From NCBI GenBank assembly GCA_022402525.1, contig JAKRSB010000101.1, positions 62,001 through 126,000 on the forward strand: 64,000 nucleotides of DNA, in the 5' to 3' direction. The translations under genes were made by a program, and so were the position numbers. The stretch comes from Thermosynechococcaceae cyanobacterium MS004. GTDB lineage: Bacteria; Cyanobacteriota; Cyanobacteriia; Thermosynechococcales; Thermosynechococcaceae. Numbering within the stretch: the stretch's first letter is position 1; each line of letters opens with the position of its first letter. The notes below the pieces were generated by a model. The model ran no database searches and was not told the origin of the DNA. It saw nothing but the letters and a program-made list of their open reading frames with translations. Positions 17,829 to 26,642 of the stretch are shown piece after piece.

Positions 17829-18250
17829 TAGGCATCCGCTGCATCTTCTGCGCCCCTCGACTGATTGCGCGATTTGCGGGTGAGTTCTGAGTGAAGTTTA
17901 ACGAGTACCTTTTCATCGACACCTTCAAATTCACTTTCCATCGTTTTTAAGTATTCTTCAATCAGGGAACCCGCTACCACTTCAAACTGGGGTTCAATGC
18001 CCCGCGCCTTTAAAATGAGGGTCTGAAGGGCGATCGCGAGGTTGATTTTGAGGGCATCCTGACCGAGTTCTTCCTGTCTTTCTTCGAGGAACTGTGAGGT
18101 GTAATACTTCGGCGTAAATTTTGGCATTTTTTGACGAGGAAGCGGAATCCCAACAATTCCTAGGGCATCAAGCTGCTGGATAAAGGCTTCGTACTGTTGG
18201 CTCCCAGGGGTTAGCTTTTTTTGCTGGGCAAGATAGTGCGAGACATCCAT
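17828..18250 (-). CDS. Conserved cyanobacterial protein, coupled to rsmG
   Basis: About 140 residues from the ATG at 18250 (MDVSHYLAQQKKLTPGSQQY). The open frame extends 34 codons upstream, but that part lacks conservation features. The protein is mostly helical and charged, ending in a variable tail (RKSRNQSRGAEDAADA). I do not recognise a named family. Its stop codon overlaps the rsmG start (TAATG), so it may share control and possibly a ribosome-related role with rsmG; the role is inference. Confidence 0.72.
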   Translation of the reverse strand: MDVSHYLAQQKKLTPGSQQYEAFIQQLDALGIVGIPLPRQKMPKFTPKYYTSQFLEERQEELGQDALKINLAIALQTLILKARGIEPQFEVVAGSLIEEYLKTMESEFEGVDEKVLVKLHSELTRKSRNQSRGAEDAADA

Positions 18251-18420
18251 AGGACAAGGGCTAAGTATTTTAAAAAAAGTGGAGCGGAAGGGGCGAGATT
18301 GTTCAGAAAGACACAACGTTCCAGCCAAGAGCTTTGTTGATCCTGCGATCAATTCAATTCACTTCAAATCATCTCAAAAACGTGACGCAAAAAGCGCTTT
18401 TCTAAGCTGGTTTTTCTAGT

Positions 18421-19509
18421 TTATCGTTGATTTTGACCCTTGGTGGTTTGAGGAGCGGTTTCTTGAGAGGTGAGATAAGACTCATACTGTTTTAGGGTAA
18501 CTCGCTGGAGCGCAATAATCGCCGGATTAATTTCTGCATAGATGCGGTGGGGGTTGGCGGTGTAGTTTTGCTGTTCGCTTTCCATCATCTCTACATCCTG
18601 GGCCAAGAACCGATACAGCACAAAGCGCGGCAGCACTCTAAGCAGCACCGGACGCAGTAAATTAAGCAGTCCCTGGGGCAAATTGACCTTAAAAAAGAAC
18701 AGCGCAAAGGAGCGGCTTTCCTGGGCATCGACAGGGAGGCGCATGAGGTAGAGCGATGAAACACCCTCTAAGGCAGTGGCGTAATTGGGGTAGCGGTAAT
18801 CAATAGAAATCGGCACCGTGGTCACGGTATCTGCGCGATCGCTCAGTCCCAGAAATTTGGCCATCCTGCCTTTGTAGGAGACGTTATAGATGGCATGAAG
18901 TCCGCCAGGGGTTTCTTTTAGCTGCGCTAATTCCGGATCAAACCATCCCTGGAGTCCTTGATGCAGAAACCCATGAAAAACATCCAGGGCGTTTTCATTG
19001 CAAATGGAAAAGTGCGCCTTGAAATGACCTGTAATGGGAATCATGAGCAGGTCTGGGCGACCATACTCAGGAATCTCGATGATGGGAATTTGGGTTGCTA
19101 GGTTTGGGTTGCCTGGAAACACCCACAAAATGCCGTATTTTTCCTGAACCGGATAGGAGCGGGCTTTGGCGGTGGGCAGCTTTTGCTGATCGCTCAGGTA
19201 GGGGATATTGACGCATTGCCCTTCAGGGTTAAACTCCCAGCCGTGATAGGGACAAACCAGATGACAGCCCTTCACCTGCCCCTTGTGGAGCGCCACCCCG
19301 CGATGGGGACAGGCATCTTCTAGAGCCTGTACTTGGCCTTGCCCATCTCGGTAAAGGGCGATCGCCTGTTTCCAGACGGTAATAGACATCACCGCACCGG
19401 GCAGTAGCTCCTTTGCCCAGCCCACCGCATACCAGTAATTGGCGTTAATGCCCGCTTCCCGGACTGCGTTACGGACGGTTTGGGCTGAGAGGGTTGTGGT
19501 TAGCTCCAT
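18421..19509 (-). CDS. Rieske non-heme iron oxygenase (aromatic-ring/PaO-like)
   Basis: 362 residues. N-terminal Rieske box: CPHRGVALHKG and CPYHGWEF (about residues 68-95). The mononuclear iron site is likely in NENALDVFHGFLHQG, with D-x2-H-x4-H spacing. The architecture is that of the alpha-subunit-type oxygenases that include pheophorbide a oxygenase, chlorophyllide a oxygenase and Tic55. I see no C-terminal CxxC motif, so a direct PaO/Tic55 assignment is not supported. The C-terminus (RFLAQDVEMMESEQQNY) resembles other cyanobacterial members. Substrate unknown. Confidence 0.85.
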   Translation of the reverse strand: MELTTTLSAQTVRNAVREAGINANYWYAVGWAKELLPGAVMSITVWKQAIALYRDGQGQVQALEDACPHRGVALHKGQVKGCHLVCPYHGWEFNPEGQCVNIPYLSDQQKLPTAKARSYPVQEKYGILWVFPGNPNLATQIPIIEIPEYGRPDLLMIPITGHFKAHFSICNENALDVFHGFLHQGLQGWFDPELAQLKETPGGLHAIYNVSYKGRMAKFLGLSDRADTVTTVPISIDYRYPNYATALEGVSSLYLMRLPVDAQESRSFALFFFKVNLPQGLLNLLRPVLLRVLPRFVLYRFLAQDVEMMESEQQNYTANPHRIYAEINPAIIALQRVTLKQYESYLTSQETAPQTTKGQNQR

Positions 19510-19576
19510 GAAGTTTTTAAGAAGAAGGAATTTTTGAGGTGAGTAAGGGCCAATTAAGGGCTGCTTAAGGGCTGCT

Positions 19577-19618
19577 CATGGACTATGGCTCATGGACTAT
19601 GGCTCATGGACTATGGAT
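19577..19618. repeat. 14-bp tandem array, CTCATGGACTATGG type
   Basis: Three near-identical units lie immediately downstream of moeA (minus strand) and upstream of the Rieske oxygenase gene, ending 2 bp before the moeA stop region. Confidence 0.85.
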
Positions 19619-19620
19619 AT

Positions 19621-20889
19621 TCATCTCAGCCGTACTGCCCCGACCTGCATAACCAGCACCCAGTCACCCACTTCCACTGAAGGGCGATCGCACTGGAGGA
19701 CAGCTAGACCATTGGTTTGGGCCAAATTAATGAGGTTGCCAGAGCTATGGATGCCCCCAGCCAGCTCAAATTCATGAATGCCTTCTGCATTTAGAAAAAG
19801 CTGCCCCCAAAGATAGGTTTCGCGTTTTCCGTCCGCCCTCAGGTCTTGCAGGGTTTTTGCCCGCACAAAGACGGCTTCCCAGCCCTGGCTCAGACCCGAT
19901 AGTTTCCGCAGTGCGGGCTGGACAAATCGCCAAAACCCGACCGGAGCCGAAACGGGGTTGCCCGGTAGGCCAAAGTACAGGACAGGGCGATCGCGCTTAG
20001 GATGATCAAAGGTTGCCACGGTGAGCGGCTTCCCTGGCTTAACTGCTACGGACTGAATATGCAGGGTGCCGCCCAGTTCTGTCAAGACTTCTTCCACATA
20101 GTCGTAGTCGCCCACCGAGACTCCGCCAGAGGAGATCACCACGTCAGCTTCGGCAATGGCTGAGGCGATCGCGCGTTTTAGCGAACTCCGATCGTCAGGG
20201 ACAATGCCCAGAGGTTGAGCGATCGCTCCAGTCTGCTGCACCAGCGCCGTCAGGGTGAGCTGGTTGGAGTCCGTAATTTGCCCAGGCTGGAGCGGCTGTC
20301 CGGGCGGCACAAGTTCATTCCCCGTCGAAAACACGCTAACCCGCACGGGACGATAGACCGAAACGACAGCGCACTGAGCCGATGCCAAAATTGCGAGATC
20401 TACCCCCTGCAGACAGGTTCCTCGCTTGAGTAAGGGCTGCCCTGCCCTGTAGTAATCGCCTTTTTGACGCACCCAAGCCTGTGCTTCTGGACAAGTGCTA
20501 AACGTCACGCGATCGCCAATGCGCTCAGCCTGCTCCTGCATAATCACAGCATTTGTGCCTTCTGGCATCATAGACCCCGTAAAGATCCGTGCCGCCTGCC
20601 CCGTCTGTAGGGCTTGTGTGGGAGCACGCCCTGCGGGAATCTCCATCACAACCTGGAGCGAGATGGGCTGAGCCGTGGTGCAGCCCTGTAAGTCCTCAGC
20701 TCGGACGGCGTACCCATCCATAGCGGAGTGATCCCAGTAGGGAAAATCTTGGCCGCTGACAATATCTTCTGCCAAAATGCGCCCCTGAGCAGCACTCAGA
20801 CTCACGGTTTCGTGCGCCTGGGCACCCTCCTCCGCCAGCGACTGAACCATCTGCAAAATCTTGGCTTCAGCCTCTTGTACGGACAGCAT
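19621..20889 (-). CDS. moeA: Molybdopterin molybdotransferase
   Basis: 422 residues, normal length for MoeA. It inserts molybdate into adenylylated molybdopterin. Visible motifs: DHSAMDGYAVRAEDL near residue 52, STGNELVPPGQPL, ISSGGVSVGDYDYV and FGLPGNPVSAPVGF, typical of the MoeA/gephyrin fold. The ATG at 20889 is a natural start. No other cofactor gene is adjacent. The first segment MLSVQEAEAKIL is typical. Confidence 0.95.
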   Translation of the reverse strand: MLSVQEAEAKILQMVQSLAEEGAQAHETVSLSAAQGRILAEDIVSGQDFPYWDHSAMDGYAVRAEDLQGCTTAQPISLQVVMEIPAGRAPTQALQTGQAARIFTGSMMPEGTNAVIMQEQAERIGDRVTFSTCPEAQAWVRQKGDYYRAGQPLLKRGTCLQGVDLAILASAQCAVVSVYRPVRVSVFSTGNELVPPGQPLQPGQITDSNQLTLTALVQQTGAIAQPLGIVPDDRSSLKRAIASAIAEADVVISSGGVSVGDYDYVEEVLTELGGTLHIQSVAVKPGKPLTVATFDHPKRDRPVLYFGLPGNPVSAPVGFWRFVQPALRKLSGLSQGWEAVFVRAKTLQDLRADGKRETYLWGQLFLNAEGIHEFELAGGIHSSGNLINLAQTNGLAVLQCDRPSVEVGDWVLVMQVGAVRLR

Positions 20890-21297
20890 GTTCAGGCTCC
20901 CAAGGTGTTTACGGGCAATATCGGCTTAGCTGACCCACCGCAAGTCATCTTTGCCTCTGACAGATAACCTCTTGGCGGTCGGGCGCAGTACGTTGTTTGT
21001 GCCGCGATTCTCTTGCAGAGAGGATTCGCCAACGCTTAACCCAATGCAGGGCTTGATAAATATCATCTCTTACTATCAATGATCTCTCACTATCAAATCA
21101 ATGCTCGGAGCTTTTCTGGGCTTTTCTCAAGATTAGAGAAGGGTATGCTTCCGGACGATTCATTCCCATTGATTCACCCCCATCAATCTATCCCCATCAA
21201 TTTGTTCTCATCAATTTGTTTTCATCAAAATAAAAGCCCCTCACTCAATGGCGAGGGGCTTAGGATAAGCGGTACAAGACCGCATCAAAATCTAACC
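20890..21297. other. Intergenic region between moeA and htpG
   Basis: 408 bp without a supported gene. It holds the presumed moeA promoter and, at 21171-21229, a short array of about 14-bp units (CCCATCAATTTGTT type) followed by the htpG terminator. Confidence 0.5.
21232..21262 (-). terminator. Rho-independent terminator of htpG
   Basis: Read on the minus strand: AAGCCCCTCGCC, loop ATTGAG, then TGAGGGGCTTTTATTTT. The GC-rich 9-bp stem is followed by a T-rich tail, 35 bp after the htpG stop codon. This is one of the few classical terminators in the window. Confidence 0.75.
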
Positions 21298-23235
21298 CTA
21301 ACGAGCTGCAAACTCCGTCAGACGGGTCAGCACCTGATTTGAGCGTTCAGAAAAAGACTTCATCCCTTCCGCATCAAAGCCCTTTTGTGCCATCAGAGCC
21401 AGGTCGTAGACATATTCGCAGATCTGGGTCGCTAGCTCTGCTGAAGGCGATCGCCCGTCTCCCTGCACAATGCTGCCCTGACTGATGCTGATCAGGTTTT
21501 GGATCAGCGGATGGGCCGTATTGACCAACAGCGTATGTTCCTCAGGGAACTGCGCCACCTGCTGCTGCATCATGGCCATCATTTCCTGCATCCGGCGGGC
21601 GGATTCTGGAACCAGAACCATTGCGGGGGGTGATCCTTGGGGATTATCGGACTTGAGCGCTTCGGTGCGGATGGTGACTTTAGGCTTCTTGAGGGCAGAC
21701 TCAAAGAGCTGTTTGATGCCTTCGCTGCGGGTTTGGTTGGTTTTGGGGTCGACAATTTCAGCGGCCTGATCTTTATCGATTAGGGTTTCGTCTAAGTCCG
21801 CATCCACACGAGAGAACTTAACATCTGAGTATTCCCGCTCTAGAAAGGGGACAAAGTGGGTGTCAATAAAGGCATCCATGTAGAGCACCTCAATGCCCTG
21901 CTTCTGAAGCAGATCCACGTAGGTGGCTTGGTTGACTTCATCGGTGCAGTAGTAAACCTTATTCTCGTGGCGCGCTTTATTGCGCTCTAGGTAGGCTTTG
22001 ATGGTGGTGTAGTTTCCGCCCTTGGAATCGCTCCAGGCATCTTCACTTTCTGCGGGCTGCGCTTCACCCAGATCAACGGAACTGCGGAAGATCAAGATAT
22101 CTTCCACCTGTTTTTTAAACTTGTCGTCGTTGATCGAGCCAAACTTTACGAAGGTGCCGAGGTCTTGCCAGCTCCGCACGTATTCTTCGTAGCTATCGCG
22201 GTAGAGTTCCTTGAGGCGATCGCCGACTTTTTTAGCAATGTGATTGGCAATTTGGCGGACGGTACGGTCTGCCTGCAAGAAGCTGCGGGACACATTGAGG
22301 GGAATATCGCTGCTGTCAATGACGCCGCGCAGAGGCATCAAAAACTGGGGAATCACCTCTTCGCAGTTATCGCTGACAAACACTTGATTGCAAAAGAGCT
22401 TGATCTGCCCCTTGGTGACATCAATATCGGGCTTGATTTTGGGGAAGTACAGAATCCCGTTGACGATGAAAGGATAGTCTGTGTTGAGATGCACCCACAG
22501 CAGCGGCTCTTCTTGGAAGGGGTAGAGGTATTGATAAAACTCTAAATACTCTTCTTTGGAAAGGTTGCTGGGGGATTCTTTCCAGGGTGCCTTTTGCTTA
22601 TTAATCTGTTCGCCGTCTAGCTTGATGGCAACGGGCAGAAAGTCGCAGTAGGTCTTAACCAGGGTTTTGAGGCGCTCTGGTTCTAGGTACTCTAGTTCCT
22701 CATCCTGAAGGGTGAGGGTAATGGTGGTGCCGCGCTCAGCTTTGTCGGAGCTTTCTAGGGTAAAGGCGGTGCCGCCATCGCAAGACCAGTGGACGGCCTC
22801 GGCACCGTCTTGGTAGGACAGAGTTTCAATATCAACCTGCTTGGCCACCATGAAAGAAGAGTAGAAGCCTAGCCCAAAGTGTCCAATAATATTTTGGTCG
22901 TTACTGGACTGGTACTTTTGGACAAATTCTTCGGCACTGGAAAATGCAACCTGATTAATATACTTTTTGACCTCATCGGCGGTCATGCCGATACCGTTAT
23001 CCGTGATGGAAATCTGCTTTTTGTCTTTGTCAATAGATAAAACAATTTCCGGTTCGCCCACCTCTCCAGAAAATTCTCCAGAGAAGGAAACCATCTTCAG
23101 CTTCTGAATGGCATCCACCCCGTTGGAAATTAGCTCCCGTAGGAAAATTTCATGATCGGAGTAGAGCCACTTCTTGATGATGGGGAAGATATTCTCGGTA
23201 TGAATCGAGATGGTGCCCTGTTCTGCGATCGCCAT
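21298..23235 (-). CDS. htpG: Chaperone HtpG (Hsp90)
   Basis: 645 residues from the ATG at 23235 (MAIAEQGTISIHTENIF); the open frame begins ten codons earlier but HtpG proteins start here. ATP-binding Bergerat motifs are present: LISNGVDAIQKL, ITDNGIGMTADEV, GHFGLGFYSSFMVA. The middle domain (PLRGVIDSSDIPLNVSRS) and C-terminal dimerisation part follow. ATP-dependent folding chaperone in the cytoplasm, known in cyanobacteria to support heat and oxidative stress tolerance and phycobilisome assembly. No CIRCE or heat-shock operator was seen upstream. Confidence 0.96.
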   Translation of the reverse strand: MAIAEQGTISIHTENIFPIIKKWLYSDHEIFLRELISNGVDAIQKLKMVSFSGEFSGEVGEPEIVLSIDKDKKQISITDNGIGMTADEVKKYINQVAFSSAEEFVQKYQSSNDQNIIGHFGLGFYSSFMVAKQVDIETLSYQDGAEAVHWSCDGGTAFTLESSDKAERGTTITLTLQDEELEYLEPERLKTLVKTYCDFLPVAIKLDGEQINKQKAPWKESPSNLSKEEYLEFYQYLYPFQEEPLLWVHLNTDYPFIVNGILYFPKIKPDIDVTKGQIKLFCNQVFVSDNCEEVIPQFLMPLRGVIDSSDIPLNVSRSFLQADRTVRQIANHIAKKVGDRLKELYRDSYEEYVRSWQDLGTFVKFGSINDDKFKKQVEDILIFRSSVDLGEAQPAESEDAWSDSKGGNYTTIKAYLERNKARHENKVYYCTDEVNQATYVDLLQKQGIEVLYMDAFIDTHFVPFLEREYSDVKFSRVDADLDETLIDKDQAAEIVDPKTNQTRSEGIKQLFESALKKPKVTIRTEALKSDNPQGSPPAMVLVPESARRMQEMMAMMQQQVAQFPEEHTLLVNTAHPLIQNLISISQGSIVQGDGRSPSAELATQICEYVYDLALMAQKGFDAEGMKSFSERSNQVLTRLTEFAAR

Positions 23236-23407
23236 AGTTCCTATCTGTCTTCCTATACGTCTCAAGCAAAGTCTCAGCTCTATCCTGCTTGAGCCCCAGA
23301 ATTTTTACTAGGCTCTCTCCAGGGAAATTGCCGCCAGTATGCCATGCGGATTCCCGAACCTCAGCCTACACAGTCCGAATACACATTCCGAAGATGAGCG
23401 GAGTTGT

Positions 23408-24241
23408 CTAGTCTAGCGTTGACTGAACTTCTTCAGGAGTGGCCTCAGGGGTAGACTCAGGCGCTTCCCCATGGGCAAGGTCAGGAACCGTCTGGATCTC
23501 ATTCTCAAGCGGAGCTTCTTCAACCTGAACAATGACCACCGTAATATTGTCTTTGCCGCCGTTTGCCTTGGCTTCTTCCACCAGCATCTCTGCTGCCTTG
23601 GCACAGGACTCGGCCACCATAAGGTGCGACTCAATGGTGGCATCTCCCACCTCTTCCGTTAAGCCATCGCTGCACAGCAGCAGAGCATCTCCAGATCGAA
23701 TATCCAGGGGCTGTACGTCAATCTGCGCTAAGTCTTCACGGCCTAGACACTGAGCCAGTACATGCCGCCAGGGATGAAGCCGCGCCTGATCGGGCATGAG
23801 AATTCCGGCCCGCACGGCTTGGGCAACCCAAGTATGGTCTTCTGTGACCTGATTGATTTTGTCTGCTCTGAGTCGATAAAGCCGCGAGTCCCCCACATGG
23901 GCGCACCAAGGCTGCTGGTCTTCTGGAAAGATCACTACCACAGCAGTCGTGCCCATATCTGCCCGCTCTGGACTAATGCGCTGCCCCTGGACGATCGACT
24001 GATTGGCCTGCATCAGCGCCTCTTTCAAAAGCGTTTCAGGCTCAATTTCCTTAGACCAGTTTTGCTCTAAGAATGAGCGAATGGCTTGGGTTGCAAGGCG
24101 ACTTGCCTCTTCCCCACCCGCATGCCCCCCCATGCCGTCAGCCACAATAAAAAAACGGCCGGGGTCATCAATGTAGTAGGAATCCTGATTGGCGGAGCGC
24201 ACCAATCCCTGATCACTTAAGCCAACAAACCGAAGTTTCAT
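23408..24241 (-). CDS. PP2C-type serine/threonine phosphatase
   Basis: 277 residues, PPM family. Metal-binding motifs are intact: [15 protein letters not shown] (about 36-50), [22 protein letters not shown] and [11 protein letters not shown]. These aspartates bind the two or three Mg/Mn ions. The C-terminal tail is acidic and Pro/Glu-rich ([15 protein letters not shown]). It removes phosphate from Ser/Thr residues in the cytoplasm. It lies 36 bp downstream of the UbiB-like kinase gene, consistent with one transcript, and near the Ser/Thr kinase gene at 26643-28715. Confidence 0.92.
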   Translation of the reverse strand: MKLRFVGLSDQGLVRSANQDSYYIDDPGRFFIVADGMGGHAGGEEASRLATQAIRSFLEQNWSKEIEPETLLKEALMQANQSIVQGQRISPERADMGTTAVVVIFPEDQQPWCAHVGDSRLYRLRADKINQVTEDHTWVAQAVRAGILMPDQARLHPWRHVLAQCLGREDLAQIDVQPLDIRSGDALLLCSDGLTEEVGDATIESHLMVAESCAKAAEMLVEEAKANGGKDNITVVIVQVEEAPLENEIQTVPDLAHGEAPESTPEATPEEVQSTLD

Positions 24242-24276
24242 CCTAGTCGTTATAGCATTCCGTTATGGCATTGTTG

Positions 24277-26025
24277 TTATAGCATTCGCTCGTAGCGATC
24301 AATACGCAGCAAGAGTCGCACAAAGGCAACGCCTGCCACGATCGCTATGAGACCCGCGACGGCGGCCAGCCAATAGATTTTACTAACCAGCAAAATGGTG
24401 GCCGACAAGGTAAAGGTGCCCACTAAGAGGACGTAATTAGTCCCCATGTTGACAGTGCTAACCCGCCGTAGGGCGCGATCTGTTTCGATGGAGCGCACCC
24501 GTACCCGAATGTCGCCCTGTTCTAACTTGTCTAGGGTATCCTCTAGGCGACGGGGGAGGCCAAAGGCCGAGCTCCCGACTTGGGCGGCTTGGCGGCTGAG
24601 TTCTCCCAAAATTCCGCCATTCTCGTCTCGTTGGGCATTTCCGTTTGTCATAAGCTCTGCTGCAAAAGGTTTTGCAACCTCCATAAAGTTAAACTCAGGA
24701 TCTAAGCCTTTGCCAACGCCCTCTAGGGTTGAAAAAGCGCGCATCACAAAGGTAAAGGTGGCTGGGAACCGAAAGGGCTGGTTATAAGCAATATCGTACA
24801 GGTCGTCACTGATTTGGGTGATGGACTGCGTTTCAAAGGGCTTGTCCATGAAGTTATCCAGCATATACTGGATTGATCGCCGCACAGGCCCCATATCCGA
24901 GACAGGCGCGATCGCCCCTAGCTCGATGAGGGACGCCATAACCTGACTGGCATCCCGCTGAGCAATGCCCATAAAGGTTTTCATCAGGCGATCGCGGGTG
25001 AGCGGCGCAACCTGACCCATCATTCCAAAGTCATAGAAAATTAACGCACCCTCCGCACTCACCGCTAAGTTGCCAGGGTGCGGGTCTGCATGAAAGAAGC
25101 CATTGTTTAGGAGCTGGTGGAGGTAGGCCTGTGCGCCGAGCTTTGCGATATTCTTGCGCTCAATCCCGGCAGCTTCTAGGGCCTCATAGTTGCTGATTTT
25201 AATCCCCGGCATATATTCAAGGGCTAAAATGCGCCGAGAGGTATAGCGCCAGAACACTCGCGGCACATTGGCCCAAGTCTGCTCTCGAAATTGACGCCGA
25301 AAGGTATCCGCATTGCGGCCTTCATTGAGATAGTCAATTTCTTCGTATAAAATGCGGCAGCATTCTTCATAAATGCCCAGCCAGTCACGACCTGGCCCCC
25401 ATTCCGGATGGCGCTGAAAATACTGGGCAATGCCCTTGAGAATTTTAAGATCAATATCAAACAGCTTTTTGAGGGCAGGGCGCTGCACCTTAATCACCAC
25501 CTCCTCACCGGAGTGGAGCTGCGCCTTATGCACCTGTCCTAAGCTGGCGGCGGCCAGGGGGATGGGGTCAAAACTTCTGAAAAGCTCTGGAATAGATCGG
25601 CCAAACTCCTGCTGGATAATGCGCTCTACAATGTCGTAGCTGAAGGCAGGCACCCGATCCTGGAGCTGAGATAGTTCTTCAACGTACTCTGCGGGAAACA
25701 AATCTGCCCTTGTCGAGAAAAGCTGCCCCAGCTTAATAAAGGTAGGGCCAAGGTCTAAGAACGTTTCGCGAATCCAGGCGGCCTGAGCGCGGCGGCGAGC
25801 CGCCTGCTTTTCGGGGGTCATTCCGCCGCGATAGCTCCACGGCTTACTCATCAGCCAGCGAGAGCCCAGGAATCGCCCCACAAACGTCCAGATATCAACA
25901 AAACGCCGCTGCCGAGAATAGTTTTCTCGATTCCATCGGTAAGCACGACTGGAGGGGGCAAGAACCCCATGAGTAGGAAGAGCAGACACGCGGGTTCCTG
26001 GGCTAATAACGGTCAAAAAAAGCAA
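24277..26025 (-). CDS. ABC1/AarF/UbiB family atypical kinase
   Basis: About 570-582 residues. UbiB/ADCK signature KxGQ-type motif LGPTFIKLGQLFSTRADLFP, ATP-binding lysine in VVIKVQRP, catalytic HADPHPGNL and metal-binding YDFGMMG are visible. Two C-terminal membrane helices (TNYVLLVGTFTLSATILL; AAVAGLIAIVAGVAFVRLL) anchor it. Family members affect quinone/isoprenoid metabolism; cyanobacterial and plastid members act on thylakoid or plastoglobule lipids. The open frame begins at TTG 26025; a GTG at 25989 (VSALPTHGVLAPSS) or a later codon may be the true start. Confidence 0.9.
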   Translation of the reverse strand: MLFLTVISPGTRVSALPTHGVLAPSSRAYRWNRENYSRQRRFVDIWTFVGRFLGSRWLMSKPWSYRGGMTPEKQAARRRAQAAWIRETFLDLGPTFIKLGQLFSTRADLFPAEYVEELSQLQDRVPAFSYDIVERIIQQEFGRSIPELFRSFDPIPLAAASLGQVHKAQLHSGEEVVIKVQRPALKKLFDIDLKILKGIAQYFQRHPEWGPGRDWLGIYEECCRILYEEIDYLNEGRNADTFRRQFREQTWANVPRVFWRYTSRRILALEYMPGIKISNYEALEAAGIERKNIAKLGAQAYLHQLLNNGFFHADPHPGNLAVSAEGALIFYDFGMMGQVAPLTRDRLMKTFMGIAQRDASQVMASLIELGAIAPVSDMGPVRRSIQYMLDNFMDKPFETQSITQISDDLYDIAYNQPFRFPATFTFVMRAFSTLEGVGKGLDPEFNFMEVAKPFAAELMTNGNAQRDENGGILGELSRQAAQVGSSAFGLPRRLEDTLDKLEQGDIRVRVRSIETDRALRRVSTVNMGTNYVLLVGTFTLSATILLVSKIYWLAAVAGLIAIVAGVAFVRLLLRIDRYERML

Positions 26026-26115
26026 AAGAGAAGCCTAACAGAGGGCTCAAGATCAGCAGTGATAAATCTAGCGGTTTCTGAAGCGCCAGCACCTCACTGG
26101 GTACAAAAACGCTTG

Positions 26116-26436
26116 CTAAACGCCTGTTTCTTGGCGGTAGGTTTGGAGGGCGGATCGTAGCTGAGCAATTTCAGCCCTGAGCTCGTCAACGACTTCCTGT
26201 AAATCATCATTGCCTGCGGCAGGCCCAGCCTCTGGGCGAGACTGAGAGGCGCTGGATGCCTCAACTTCCGCACGCTCTAGAATGGTTTGCGTTAAGTTGC
26301 GAAGTCGCTCTCGCTGCTCTGCATCAAATTGACCTGCACGGCTTACCAAATTGGTCACCCCATGCTCTAGCTCTTCTGAGAGAACTTCAGCGGTCGCTCG
26401 ACCGAGGAAAAATGCATTCACAAGCGGATTTGTCAT
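26116..26436 (-). CDS. Small coiled-coil cyanobacterial protein (DUF6825-like)
   Basis: 106 residues: MTNPLVNAFFLGRATAEVLSEEL at the start, a charged helix, a low-complexity Ala/Ser/Gly linker, and a C-terminal coiled coil (VVDELRAEIAQLRSALQTY). I recall this as a conserved cyanobacterial family, DUF6825, with unknown function. It is 91 bp upstream of the UbiB-like gene on the same strand, an order I would expect to reflect co-expression (inference). Confidence 0.7.
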   Translation of the reverse strand: MTNPLVNAFFLGRATAEVLSEELEHGVTNLVSRAGQFDAEQRERLRNLTQTILERAEVEASSASQSRPEAGPAAGNDDLQEVVDELRAEIAQLRSALQTYRQETGV

Positions 26437-26642
26437 GGAGATAAATGACGAATTTATACGTTATCAAAGCAGTGGCTTCGCAAAAATTATAACTTGCCTA
26501 CCCTCCTTCGTGCTGAATCAGCCGCTTTTCCCCATCCCGCTGCGAGCGTTCTCAGCCTTTAGAACTCAATGGATTTCAGCAAAGACTTGCAGTAAAGGCG
26601 AGCTAAAACTTGCAGTAAACATGAGCCTCCGGCGGGGGTGCT